Shown: positions 1 to 8,566 of the stretch, piece by piece | Position numbering within the stretch: the first letter of the stretch is position 1 | How the letters are laid out: each line of letters begins with the position of its first letter | Source of the DNA: Shinella daejeonensis | GTDB taxonomy: Bacteria; Pseudomonadota; Alphaproteobacteria; Rhizobiales; Rhizobiaceae | Assembly: GCF_024281235.1 (NCBI RefSeq) | Contig: NZ_JAHWXY010000013.1 | Coordinates: forward strand, 1 to 64,000 | Reading direction: 5' to 3' | Length of the DNA stretch: 64,000 bases | The notes under the pieces: model-generated | The model's database searches: none | Told to the model about the DNA's origin: nothing | The model's input: only the letters and a program-made list of their open reading frames with translations | Translations under genes and position numbers: made by a program

Positions 1-108
1 CGCCTTGGCAGCGGCAACCGCCAGCAGGTCGTCAGGATCGTTCGCATCAACCCGACGCAGGCCGCCGCCGCGCGGCCCGCCAACGCGACCGGAGACTCCC
101 CGTCATGA
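1..108 (+). CDS. trbG: TrbG/VirB9-like conjugal transfer protein, C-terminal fragment
   Basis: The window opens inside a reading frame that encodes about 35 residues (RLGSGNRQQVVRIVRINP then an Ala/Pro-rich tail) and stops at TGA 106-108. The GxGxxQQxVxI-like pattern matches the extreme C-terminus of TrbG/VirB9, the outer-membrane-associated ring subunit of type IV secretion systems. The stop overlaps the trbI start in an ATGA arrangement, as expected from the usual trbG-trbI order, which supports translational coupling. Only the tail is visible, so the call leans on this context. Confidence 0.7.
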   Translation, partial: RLGSGNRQQVVRIVRINPTQAAAARPANATGDSPS

Positions 109-1241
109 CAGACAACACCATCACCGATACCGCCGCGCCCATGCGGCTGCGCGCCGAAACGCCCCGTGTCACGCGCCTATCGCGCAAGATGCTGGCAGGC
201 GTCGGCGCTGTCGCCTTGCTCGGCATCGGCGGCGCGCTGATCTACGCACTCCAGACCCGCGACGCAGGGCCGGGAGGCGAAGAACTCTATTCGACCAACA
301 ACCGGCAAACTGCCGATGGGCTGGCGGGCCTGCCGAGCGACTATAGCGGGCCGGTCCTCGGGCCGGCATTGCCGGGCGACCTCGGCCGCCCGATCCTCGA
401 CGCGCAGAACCGGGGACAACCAGTCGTGCCGCCCGTCATGGCGACGCCCGCCGTCGATCCAGAGGAAGAACGCCGCCGCGCCGAGGAAGAAGCCGCGCGC
501 TTGAGCAATGTGTTCTTCCAATCCGGCCCGCGCACGGGAGCGCCGGCAGGGACGGCCATCCCCAGCCTTGCCAGTCTCGGCCTCGGCGGACAGCCCGCGA
601 CGCAGGATCGGCACACGGCTTTCCTCAATGGACCCGTGGACCGGCAGACGGTCGCGGCGGATCGGGTGACGCCACCGGCCTCGCCCTGGATATTGCAAGC
701 CGGAGCCGTGATCCCGGCCGCGCTCATCACCGGCATCCGCTCGGACCTGCCGGGCCAGATCACCGCGCAGGTGACGGAGAATGTCTATGACAGCCCCACC
801 GGCAGCCTGCTCCTGATCCCGCAGGGAACGCGCATCATCGGCCAGTATGATGACGGCGTGACCTTCGGCCAGCGCCGCGTCCTGCTGGTGTGGAATCGCC
901 TGATCCTGCCGGGCGGCCGTTCCATCGTCCTTGAGCGCCTGCCGGGTGCGGACGCCAGCGGCTACGCCGGGCTTGAGGATGGCGTCGATTATCATTGGTG
1001 GGATCTGATGAAGGCCGCAGGGCTGTCCACGCTGCTCGCGGTCGGAACCGAACTTGCCACCAGCGACGAGGACCGGCTTATCCGGGCTATCCGAGACGGG
1101 GCGCAGGATACCGTCAATCAGGCGGGCCAGCAGATCGTCCAGCGTCAGTTGCAGGTCGCGCCCACGCTGACCATCCGGCCGGGCTTCCCGGTCAGGATCA
1201 TCGTTACCCGCGACCTTGTATTCGAGCCGGCAGGAGGTTGA
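105..1241 (+). CDS. trbI: Conjugal transfer protein TrbI (VirB10 family)
   Basis: A 378-residue TrbI/VirB10-type protein, the inner- to outer-membrane spanning scaffold of the mating-pair-formation T4SS. It has a short cytoplasmic N-terminus and one membrane helix at about residues 29-50 (MLAGVGAVALLGIGGALIYAL). A Pro/Glu/Ala-rich periplasmic linker with an EEERRRAEEEAAR stretch follows at about 120-135. The C-terminal beta domain has the family signatures ALITGIRSDLPGQI, LLIPQGTRIIGQYD and VWNRLILPGG. The length fits Tn4371-like or rhizobial ICE TrbI proteins. Its ATG overlaps the trbG stop by 4 bases and the next gene begins 2 bases after its stop, so this is the distal part of a trb operon. 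Confidence 0.93.
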   Translation: MTDNTITDTAAPMRLRAETPRVTRLSRKMLAGVGAVALLGIGGALIYALQTRDAGPGGEELYSTNNRQTADGLAGLPSDYSGPVLGPALPGDLGRPILDAQNRGQPVVPPVMATPAVDPEEERRRAEEEAARLSNVFFQSGPRTGAPAGTAIPSLASLGLGGQPATQDRHTAFLNGPVDRQTVAADRVTPPASPWILQAGAVIPAALITGIRSDLPGQITAQVTENVYDSPTGSLLLIPQGTRIIGQYDDGVTFGQRRVLLVWNRLILPGGRSIVLERLPGADASGYAGLEDGVDYHWWDLMKAAGLSTLLAVGTELATSDEDRLIRAIRDGAQDTVNQAGQQIVQRQLQVAPTLTIRPGFPVRIIVTRDLVFEPAGG

Positions 1242-1243
1242 CC

Positions 1244-1465
1244 ATGACCAAGCTGAAACTCGGCCCGCTGCCCGACGACAAGCCCGTGAAGATCACCATG
1301 GAGCTGCCCGCGCCGCTCCACCGCGATCTGGCCGCCTATGCCGAGGTGCTGGCCCGCCAGAGCGGCCAGCCCGTCGCCGATCCCGTCAGGCTCATCGTGC
1401 CCATGCTGGAGCGGTTCATCGCCACGGATCGCGGCTTCGCCAAGGCACGGCGAGCCGCCAACTGA
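1244..1465 (+). CDS. DUF2274 domain protein, trbI-linked
   Basis: A 73-residue protein starting MTKLKLGPLPDDKPVKITM. The start is set by a perfect AGGAGG at 1232-1237, 6 bases upstream of the ATG. The sequence resembles the DUF2274 family, small ribbon-helix-helix-like proteins (note VKITMELPAPLHRDLAAYAE) encoded directly after trbI in Tn4371-type and alphaproteobacterial ICEs. Function is unknown. The fold suggests DNA binding or a regulatory role in transfer, but that is inference. The gene ends with the basic tail KARRAAN. Confidence 0.85.
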   Translation: MTKLKLGPLPDDKPVKITMELPAPLHRDLAAYAEVLARQSGQPVADPVRLIVPMLERFIATDRGFAKARRAAN

Positions 1466-1482
1466 ATCCCATCCCGGCAGGG

Positions 1483-1514
1483 GTGCCGCCAGCGCATAGG
1501 CGCAAATGCGGCAC
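1483..1514 (+). terminator. Inverted repeat after the trb operon
   Basis: Arms GTGCCGC (1483-1489) and GCGGCAC (1508-1514) enclose 18 bases that contain a smaller GCGC/GCGC pair. It sits just after the DUF2274 stop and before the AlpA-like gene, where a trb operon terminator would be expected. There is no T tract, so intrinsic termination is doubtful. Confidence 0.35.
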
Positions 1515-1603
1515 GCTACAGGCCGGCGACCTCACTCCATGGTTCGCATAGTTTCGGGGACCTCCAGTTGCCCGGAATCCCGTCGAACATGGCAAGCGAG
1601 GTT

Positions 1604-1882
1604 ATGAATATGAGTGATCCGACATACGCGCTGGGTAAACGGACGATTCGCAGGCATCAGCTTCGGGAACTCGTTCCCCTTGCCGACACGACAATCTACG
1701 ACATGGAGCAACGGGGCGAATTTCCCCAGCGGTTCTATTTGACGGCCCGGTGTGTGGTTTGGGACCTCGCCGAAGTGGAGGCTTGGCTTGAAGAACGTCG
1801 CCAAGCTTCCAGAGAGAAAGCTATCAGGCGCGCGCCGTCGCCCGATGTGAAGCTCAGGAAATTCCGGCCCGTCAAACGCTAG
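1604..1882 (+). CDS. AlpA-family phage/island transcriptional regulator
   Basis: A small MerR/AlpA-type winged-helix protein of about 92 residues. The core reads RRHQLRELVPLADTTIYDMEQ followed by FPQRFYLTARCVVWDLAEVEAWLEER, the typical AlpA pattern of helix-turn-helix, FP.. and W...EVEAWL. AlpA-like proteins activate excision or int genes of P4-like elements. ATGs at 1604 and 1610 both follow the purine-rich AAGCGAGG at 1593-1600, and 1610 has the better spacing. Its 3' end overlaps the convergent integrase gene by 11 bases, so transcription of one could interfere with the other. Confidence 0.85.
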   Translation: MNMSDPTYALGKRTIRRHQLRELVPLADTTIYDMEQRGEFPQRFYLTARCVVWDLAEVEAWLEERRQASREKAIRRAPSPDVKLRKFRPVKR

Positions 1883-3128
1883 GTTCAGGCACCAACAGGT
1901 CCATTGACGGCGGATACAGCGTCGGCGCGTATTTCTGGCCCGCCACCCAAGCGTCCACAAGGTTCGCCCATTCCTGCATCATATGGCGGCGCTGGTGCTC
2001 GTATTCCGCCTTGTTGTAGATGCCACGGGACGAGCGGCCATCCTCATGTGCCAAACACTTTTCGATCCAGTCACTATTGAAGCCCAGCTCGTTCAGGAGC
2101 GTAGAGCCTGTTCGGCGCAGATCGTGAACAGTGAAAGGTTCGAGCGGCAAGCCCTCCTTCTTCGCCCGCGCCACGACAGCGGTGGTTATACGGTTGAAGG
2201 TCGCCCTCGACATGGGAGCATCCGCATCGTAGCGCGATGGCAGCAGATATTTGGAATTGCCGGCGCAGGTCTTGAGCGCAATGAGAATGTCGATTGCTTG
2301 CTGCGCGAGATAGACGTTGTGCGCTTTGGATCGCTTCATCCGCTCCTTCGGGATCGACCAGACTGCGTTCTCGAAATCGACCTCATCCCAAGTCGCGTCC
2401 TGCAACTCGCTCTTTCTGACCATGGTGAGCAGGAACAGCTTCATTCCGAGCCGGATTGTCGGCAGCGTTGGCACATGCTCAAGCTGGCCCAACATGACCC
2501 GGATTTCAGCAGGCGATAGTGAGCGGTCTTTGGGAACAAAGGTTGCGATAGATGCAGGCCCGACCTCATCGGCCGGATTTGCCACCTTTTCCCCGTGCAG
2601 GATTGCGAAGGCATAAACGAGCTTCACAATGTCGCGGACGTGAACGGCGGTGGCCGGTGCTCCACGCCCCTTCACCTTTGCACACATCGCGCGCAGATCG
2701 TCGGAGCTGATTTCCGTCAGCAGCCGGTTCCGAAAGGTCGGCAGAATGTCCCGCTCATAGATCGAGCGACGCATCGCACGGGTGCTGTCCGCCATCCGCG
2801 CCTCCTGCAACCAGCGTTCGCCGAACTCGCCGAAGCTCTTTGCCTCCTTGATACGGCGCTTCTCACGTTGCTTCTCGCGCGCGGGCGACCGCCCTTCCGC
2901 GATAGCCCGCTGCGCATCGATCAACTGCTCGCGCGCCCGCGCCAGAGATAGGCCGGCTGCACCGTATCGACCCAGCGTCAACGTTTCCCGCCGCCCATTG
3001 AGGCGGTAGTCATACCGGAACACGACCGCCCCCGAGGGATTGACCGCGACATACATACCGTCACGGTCAGCGACCTTATACAATTTATCCTTTGGTTTCA
3101 GAGCTTTGATGCCCGCGTCAGTCAGCAT
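1872..3128 (-). CDS. int: P4-type tyrosine integrase (DUF4102 N-terminus)
   Basis: A 418-residue site-specific recombinase. The N-terminal DUF4102 arm-binding region is at about 1-90 (MLTDAGIKALKPKDKLYKVAD, SLARAREQ). A core-binding SAM-like domain follows, then the catalytic domain with R238 (TMVRKSEL), H335-x-x-R338 (HDLRRT), H361 (CLAHEDG) and nucleophile Y371 (GIYNKAEY). The full set of catalytic residues is present. GGAGGG at 3134-3139 lies 5 bases before the ATG. The gene faces away from guaA with its promoter region in the repeat-rich gap, the usual layout for an integrase at the end of a guaA-targeted island. Length is normal for the family (about 400-420). Confidence 0.95.
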   Translation of the reverse strand: MLTDAGIKALKPKDKLYKVADRDGMYVAVNPSGAVVFRYDYRLNGRRETLTLGRYGAAGLSLARAREQLIDAQRAIAEGRSPAREKQREKRRIKEAKSFGEFGERWLQEARMADSTRAMRRSIYERDILPTFRNRLLTEISSDDLRAMCAKVKGRGAPATAVHVRDIVKLVYAFAILHGEKVANPADEVGPASIATFVPKDRSLSPAEIRVMLGQLEHVPTLPTIRLGMKLFLLTMVRKSELQDATWDEVDFENAVWSIPKERMKRSKAHNVYLAQQAIDILIALKTCAGNSKYLLPSRYDADAPMSRATFNRITTAVVARAKKEGLPLEPFTVHDLRRTGSTLLNELGFNSDWIEKCLAHEDGRSSRGIYNKAEYEHQRRHMMQEWANLVDAWVAGQKYAPTLYPPSMDLLVPEPSV

Positions 3129-3447
3129 TTTGACCCTCCAAGACCGTCCAAAAACGTCAGAGAGCAGCCAATTATACCGTCAGGCCAAAATCAGCCTTCC
3201 TGATCGGTAAATTCACCTTTATTCTCAATGGAATAAGGTCAAAAAATATACCGTCAGAAGCTCTCTTGCCCCTGACGGTATATGTGATTTCCGAATGTGA
3301 CAAGTTTCGCCATACCGTCACCTATACCGTCATTTGCGAGGCTTACACGACAATAGACCGCGATAGATGGTGACAAAATTATATAATGATTTCAGTTGTT
3401 TGTGTGCGGGGATCGGCGGTAATCGGCGGCGTTCGGATAGGCCCGAA
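3129..3447. other. Integrase-guaA gap: arm-type repeats and int promoter
   Basis: This 319-bp AT-richer gap has no gene. It holds the five TATACCGTCA-like repeats annotated separately. On the minus strand a perfect TATAAT (complement of 3171-3176) overlaps the first repeat and is a good candidate -10 for int. No strong -35 is present 17 bases upstream of it. The last ~100 bases before the guaA stop show nothing else recognisable. Confidence 0.6.
3173..3332. repeat. Five copies of TATACCGTCA (probable integrase arm-type sites)
   Basis: Copies lie at 3173-3182 (+), 3247-3256 (+), 3273-3282 (minus strand), 3311-3320 (+, first base C instead of T) and 3323-3332 (+). The last two are a near-tandem pair separated by two bases. 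The 3247 and 3273 copies face each other. Short directly and inversely repeated decamers next to an integrase are how arm-type binding sites look. No copy was noticed elsewhere in the window on reading. Confidence 0.75.
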
Positions 3448-5010
<1,563 letters not shown>

Positions 5011-5064
5011 GGCGAGCCTTTAATGAAAATCGCCGTGCGACGCAACGGGGGAAGTGCCGGAATC

Positions 5065-5709
5065 TCAGCCTTTCAACGGGATCGTGCCATCAGCCACGGC
5101 CATCTCCAGCCGATCGACCGCATCGGCCAGCTTCTCGTCGATGACATGCAGGTATTCCGTCCAGTCGTTGACATGGCTGATCTCCGCCCTGCCGTCGGAA
5201 ATTCCGCGCAGGCCGATAAGCGGAATATCATGGACCTGACAGGCGCGCAGCACCGCGAAGGTCTCCATGTCGACCATATCCGCGCCGATCGCCGCATAGG
5301 CCGGACCGGAGACGACATTGGCGCCGGTGGAAAGCCGGGCCTCGGCAAGGCCGGGAACGCGCAGCGGCAGGGGAACCTCGACGGGCAAATCGAGAAGGGG
5401 GGTCGCGCCGCGGGCAAAACCCAGGGCAGAAGCGTCCATGTCTCGATAGGAGACGGCGGCGACCTGATAGACCGCCGTGTGCTCCAGCCTCGCCGAACCG
5501 GCGGAACCGAGCGATACGACAAGATCGGGAAGGTTGTCGGCGGCGGCGCGTTCCGCGAGCAGGCGGGTGAGCTGCACCGCCGCCTCGACGGGGCCGATGC
5601 CGGTCATCAGCGGTGTGAAGCGCCTCTTCAGGTGCGATCCGTATTCGGCCGGCGCCGCCATCACGTAGAGAATGCGGTGCGTGCCCACGGCCTTGAACCC
5701 GTCCTTCAT
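5065..5709 (-). CDS. mtnN: 5'-methylthioadenosine/S-adenosylhomocysteine nucleosidase
   Basis: A 214-residue PNP/UDP phosphorylase-fold protein that would cleave adenine from MTA or SAH in methionine salvage and methyl-cycle recycling. Visible motifs are PLMTGIGPVEAA at about 34-45, the Met-Glu sugar-binding segment GADMVDMETFAV, and the catalytic Asp in RGISDGRAE. It is slightly shorter than E. coli MtnN (232). I start it at the ATG at 5709, which overlaps the stop of the upstream thioesterase gene in ATGA form, so the two are translationally coupled. Exact substrate preference is not visible. Confidence 0.88.
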   Translation of the reverse strand: MKDGFKAVGTHRILYVMAAPAEYGSHLKRRFTPLMTGIGPVEAAVQLTRLLAERAAADNLPDLVVSLGSAGSARLEHTAVYQVAAVSYRDMDASALGFARGATPLLDLPVEVPLPLRVPGLAEARLSTGANVVSGPAYAAIGADMVDMETFAVLRACQVHDIPLIGLRGISDGRAEISHVNDWTEYLHVIDEKLADAVDRLEMAVADGTIPLKG

Positions 5710-6155
5710 CCGGCGATGCCTTCCCGGTCGCGCACGACCATCATGGTCCCGGTCATCGAGGCGATCAGCTTGGCCGGCCCGTCGCCGACCGCATAGGCGC
5801 GGCCATCGGCGACGATGATGGTGGAGCCGGGTTTCGTCACCTCGCCGCGGAAGAGGAAGCGCTCGCCGCGTCCCTGCGACAGGAGGTTGACCTTGAATTC
5901 GATGGTGAGGATCGAGGCGCAGGCATCGATCACCGAATAGGCGGCATAGCCGCAGGCCGTATCCAGGGCGGCCGAGATGATGCCAGCATGGAGAATGCCG
6001 TGCTGCTGTGTCAGTTTCTCGTCGAAGGGCAGTTCGATTTCCACCGTGCCGTGTTCGACACGGGTGAGTTCGGCCCCGATGAGCCGCATGGCGGCCTGCC
6101 GGGCGAAGCTTCGCGTGATGCGCCCGGAAAAATCCGGCGGGGGGAATTCGGTCAT
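5706..6155 (-). CDS. PaaI-family hotdog thioesterase
   Basis: A 149-residue hotdog-fold acyl-CoA thioesterase. The signature QQHGILHAGIISAALDTACGYAA (positions about 50-72) has the active-site HG...D pattern of the PaaI/4HBT group. A longer frame extends upstream, but MTEFPPPDFSGRI at 6155 gives a family-typical N-terminus. It overlaps the nucleosidase gene by 4 bases. The substrate is unknown. Confidence 0.82.
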   Translation of the reverse strand: MTEFPPPDFSGRITRSFARQAAMRLIGAELTRVEHGTVEIELPFDEKLTQQHGILHAGIISAALDTACGYAAYSVIDACASILTIEFKVNLLSQGRGERFLFRGEVTKPGSTIIVADGRAYAVGDGPAKLIASMTGTMMVVRDREGIAG

Positions 6156-6210
6156 GGCTGCATACCGGATCTGCCGGTCGCGCCGGCCTTTTGTCAGACG
6201 CCGGCGAAGG

Positions 6211-6225
6211 TGGCACGGGCGTTGC
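6211..6225 (+). promoter_or_regulatory. Sigma-54-like -24/-12 motif
   Basis: TGGCAC-N5-TTGC, with GG and GC separated by exactly 10 bases, matches the RpoN consensus. It lies in the 135-bp gap between the thioesterase and DUF1513 genes and points right. That makes it antisense to DUF1513, with no rightward gene downstream. It could drive an antisense RNA or be a chance match in GC-rich DNA. Confidence 0.25.
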
Positions 6226-6290
6226 CGCACTGCAAGGGCGCGATATTTCTATACGCAGCCAAGAGTGAAGCGCGTCCCGCAAACGGTGGG

Positions 6291-7439
6291 CTACCCGGCA
6301 TCCGGCCGGCTGTCCGCTCCAAGCCTTGCGATATGCTGGTCCCAGGCGACCGCCTCGCGCCGGCCGGCCGGCGGTCTTCCGGGGGGAGCGGAGACCGTGA
6401 AACGGCCGTCATAGGCGGAAACGGCAAAGCCGCCCGGCGCGGCGGCGATGCCGGCGGCGTCCGTGATGCCCTCCTGTCGCAGCACGCGGCCGCTTGCCGC
6501 GTCGAGCACGACGAAGCTTGCGCCCCTGGGGGAGGTGAGGCCGACGAGGTGGTGATGCCGGTTGACGGCGATGGCGCCGACATAATTGGCAAGAGCGGCG
6601 GTCGTCTCCTCGGGCAGATCGATGAAGCGGAGGTCCTCGCCCCGTGAAAAATGGCCGACCAGCGGCGGCAGGTCGTTGCGCGCTCCCTCGTACTGGCAGG
6701 CAAACCAGATGCGGCCCTTCGCATCCAGATCGACATGGCGGGTGGAGAGCTGGCGAAGGTGGCCCGGCAGTCCGTGGCGCTCGACAAGCGCGCCGCTTGC
6801 CGCATCGATCAGCGCCAGCGACGGCTCCATGTGATCGAGATTGAGCTTGGTGCGGCCGAAATCCGGATGGGTCTCGATGCCGCCGTTGGCCGCGATCAGC
6901 AGGCGTCCGTCGTCGCTGACCGACAGGTCGTGCGTCCCGATGCCGTAGGTCGGATATTCGCCGACGCGGCGATAGCCGTCTCCGGCGTCGTAAAGGCCGA
7001 TCACGCCGCGGTTGGCGTTGAAATCGTTCTCGCTGGCATAGAGCAGCCGGCCGTCCGGCGAAAAGCAGCCATGGCCGAAGAAGTGCCGGTCGTCTGCCGC
7101 GGCAAGGGTCAGGCAGGCGGTTTTCCCGGAACGGTCGATGACCAGCGCGAAGGTGCCGGGCCTTCTGGCGAAGGCGACGAGATGGCCGGTCGCCGGAGAA
7201 AAGGCCATGCCGTGGCTGCGTGCCGGCAGCGGCGTGCGGTCGATCACCGTGCCGTCCTCGGCAAGCACGGCGATGCCGAAGGCGCCGCTGCGGTCCATGA
7301 AACCGGATGCATAGACGGCCTCGGCGCGCGAAAGCGCAAAGGCGGAAGGCCCGCCGAGCGTCGCCGCCCAGGCGGCTCCGGCCATCCGCAGGAAGGCGCG
7401 GCGGTCGATGAGCGGGCTTGCTCCGGGCGCGCGCGTCAT
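6291..7439 (-). CDS. DUF1513 periplasmic protein, Tat-exported
   Basis: A 382-residue protein of the DUF1513 family (COG3490), the fourth member of the imelysin operon. The N-terminus SPLIDRRAFLRMAGAAW is a twin-arginine signal with the RRxFLR core, so export in folded form is likely. The rest has repeated beta-strand segments typical of a propeller (SFVVLDAASGRVLR, TFALVIDRSGKTACL, GHGCFSPDGRLLYASEN, GTHDLSVSDDGRLLIAANGG). The start codon shares one base with the stop of the upstream imelysin gene. Molecular function is unknown; context suggests a role in iron or metal handling in the envelope. Confidence 0.88.
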   Translation of the reverse strand: MTRAPGASPLIDRRAFLRMAGAAWAATLGGPSAFALSRAEAVYASGFMDRSGAFGIAVLAEDGTVIDRTPLPARSHGMAFSPATGHLVAFARRPGTFALVIDRSGKTACLTLAAADDRHFFGHGCFSPDGRLLYASENDFNANRGVIGLYDAGDGYRRVGEYPTYGIGTHDLSVSDDGRLLIAANGGIETHPDFGRTKLNLDHMEPSLALIDAASGALVERHGLPGHLRQLSTRHVDLDAKGRIWFACQYEGARNDLPPLVGHFSRGEDLRFIDLPEETTAALANYVGAIAVNRHHHLVGLTSPRGASFVVLDAASGRVLRQEGITDAAGIAAAPGGFAVSAYDGRFTVSAPPGRPPAGRREAVAWDQHIARLGADSRPDAG

Positions 7440-8566
7440 CAGTCGCCGTCCGCGAAGGAAAAGCCGGCATTGAGCCCGATCGCGCCGCCATATTCGCCGT
7501 CGAGGCGCGTGATCAGGTCGCGTGAATTGACGAGCAGGAAGTCGATCTTCTGCCGCTGGTCGGGATCGCTCACCGCCCGGGCGATGTCCGGATCGAGGGT
7601 CGGAAGAACGCGGCGCAGCGATTTCGTCACGAAATCGATATCGCCGGCGATGGACGCGAAGCCTGGATCGACGAAGGACGCCATGCCGGCCTTGTCGAAC
7701 AGCGTCCTTAATCCTTCGATATTCGCGTCGATCGATGCCCAGGTGTTGCCGGACCGCCAGTAGATGGCGGATTTCGGCCTCGGCGTCTCGCCGTTGCGAT
7801 AGAAGGTCTCGATGCGCTGGTCGCGCACCGTCTCCGCCCCATGCACGAGAATGCCGAGCAGTTCGGTCATGGCCTCCTTGCCGGTGCGGAAGACGGGATT
7901 GTCCGGGCCGGGCCTGATCCAGGCCTGCCGCAGTTCCGGCGCGTCCCAGGCGGCGGCGATTTCCGCGGCCGTTGCCTCTATATTGGCGGCGACCGCCGCG
8001 CCGTAGCGGCAGCGGAAACTGCCCGGCTGCGCAAGCAGCGCGTCGGCGCCGGTGCCGTAGAGCACATATTCGAGCGCGCCGAGGCCCTGCACCGCCACGC
8101 TCTTTCCGGGCATGGCGGCCGGGGATGCGTCGGCCTCGTCGTTGCGCTGCAGGACGGCCTGGACCTGTTTCAGGCCGGTGCCCTTGCGGTCGGGATAAAA
8201 CAGCACGCGCTCGAAGCGGTTCTTCTCCAGAACCGAGCCGGTGCGGACGATTTCGATGCGGGACCAATCGGCGATGGCCTGCCGGAACGCGGCATCGACG
8301 GCGGTGCGTGTTTCCGTCGAGGGCGTATCGCAGAATTCGGCGGTTCTTTCGGCCAATGCGCCGGCGGATCGCCGGAACGCCTGGTAGCCGGGCCGGATGA
8401 CCGCATCGACGGCGCGCGTCATGATGGGGGCGACGTCGTCGGTGGTCAGTTGCGGCGGGACGGGCGCGCTGCCTTCCTGCGCGACCGCTGCCGGCGCGGT
8501 GAGGCACAACAGGCCGGCGACGAGCAGGGCGGAAAGAGGCGGGAACGGTGGGGATAGTGGCAGCAT
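7439..8566 (-). CDS. Second imelysin-family periplasmic protein (COG3489 type)
   Basis: A 375-residue exported protein. It has a signal peptide at about 1-29 (MLPLSPPFPPLSALLVAGLLCLTAPAAVA, cleavage before QEG) and an all-helical imelysin-like body. Recognisable segments are FRQAIADWSRIEIVRTGSV, GLGALEYVLYGTG (the GxxxxE position of the imelysin motif) and GLNAGFSFADGD at the end. ATG 8566 and GTG 8569 are both possible starts; both overlap the stop of the di-heme gene. It is the third gene of a four-gene operon whose order matches COG3487-3488-3489-3490. Confidence 0.85.
   Translation of the reverse strand: MLPLSPPFPPLSALLVAGLLCLTAPAAVAQEGSAPVPPQLTTDDVAPIMTRAVDAVIRPGYQAFRRSAGALAERTAEFCDTPSTETRTAVDAAFRQAIADWSRIEIVRTGSVLEKNRFERVLFYPDRKGTGLKQVQAVLQRNDEADASPAAMPGKSVAVQGLGALEYVLYGTGADALLAQPGSFRCRYGAAVAANIEATAAEIAAAWDAPELRQAWIRPGPDNPVFRTGKEAMTELLGILVHGAETVRDQRIETFYRNGETPRPKSAIYWRSGNTWASIDANIEGLRTLFDKAGMASFVDPGFASIAGDIDFVTKSLRRVLPTLDPDIARAVSDPDQRQKIDFLLVNSRDLITRLDGEYGGAIGLNAGFSFADGD

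Noticed and set aside
3129-3447. tRNA gene as the island attachment site
   Set aside because: No tRNA-like cloverleaf or CCA end is present. The neighbouring guaA 3' end is the expected target.
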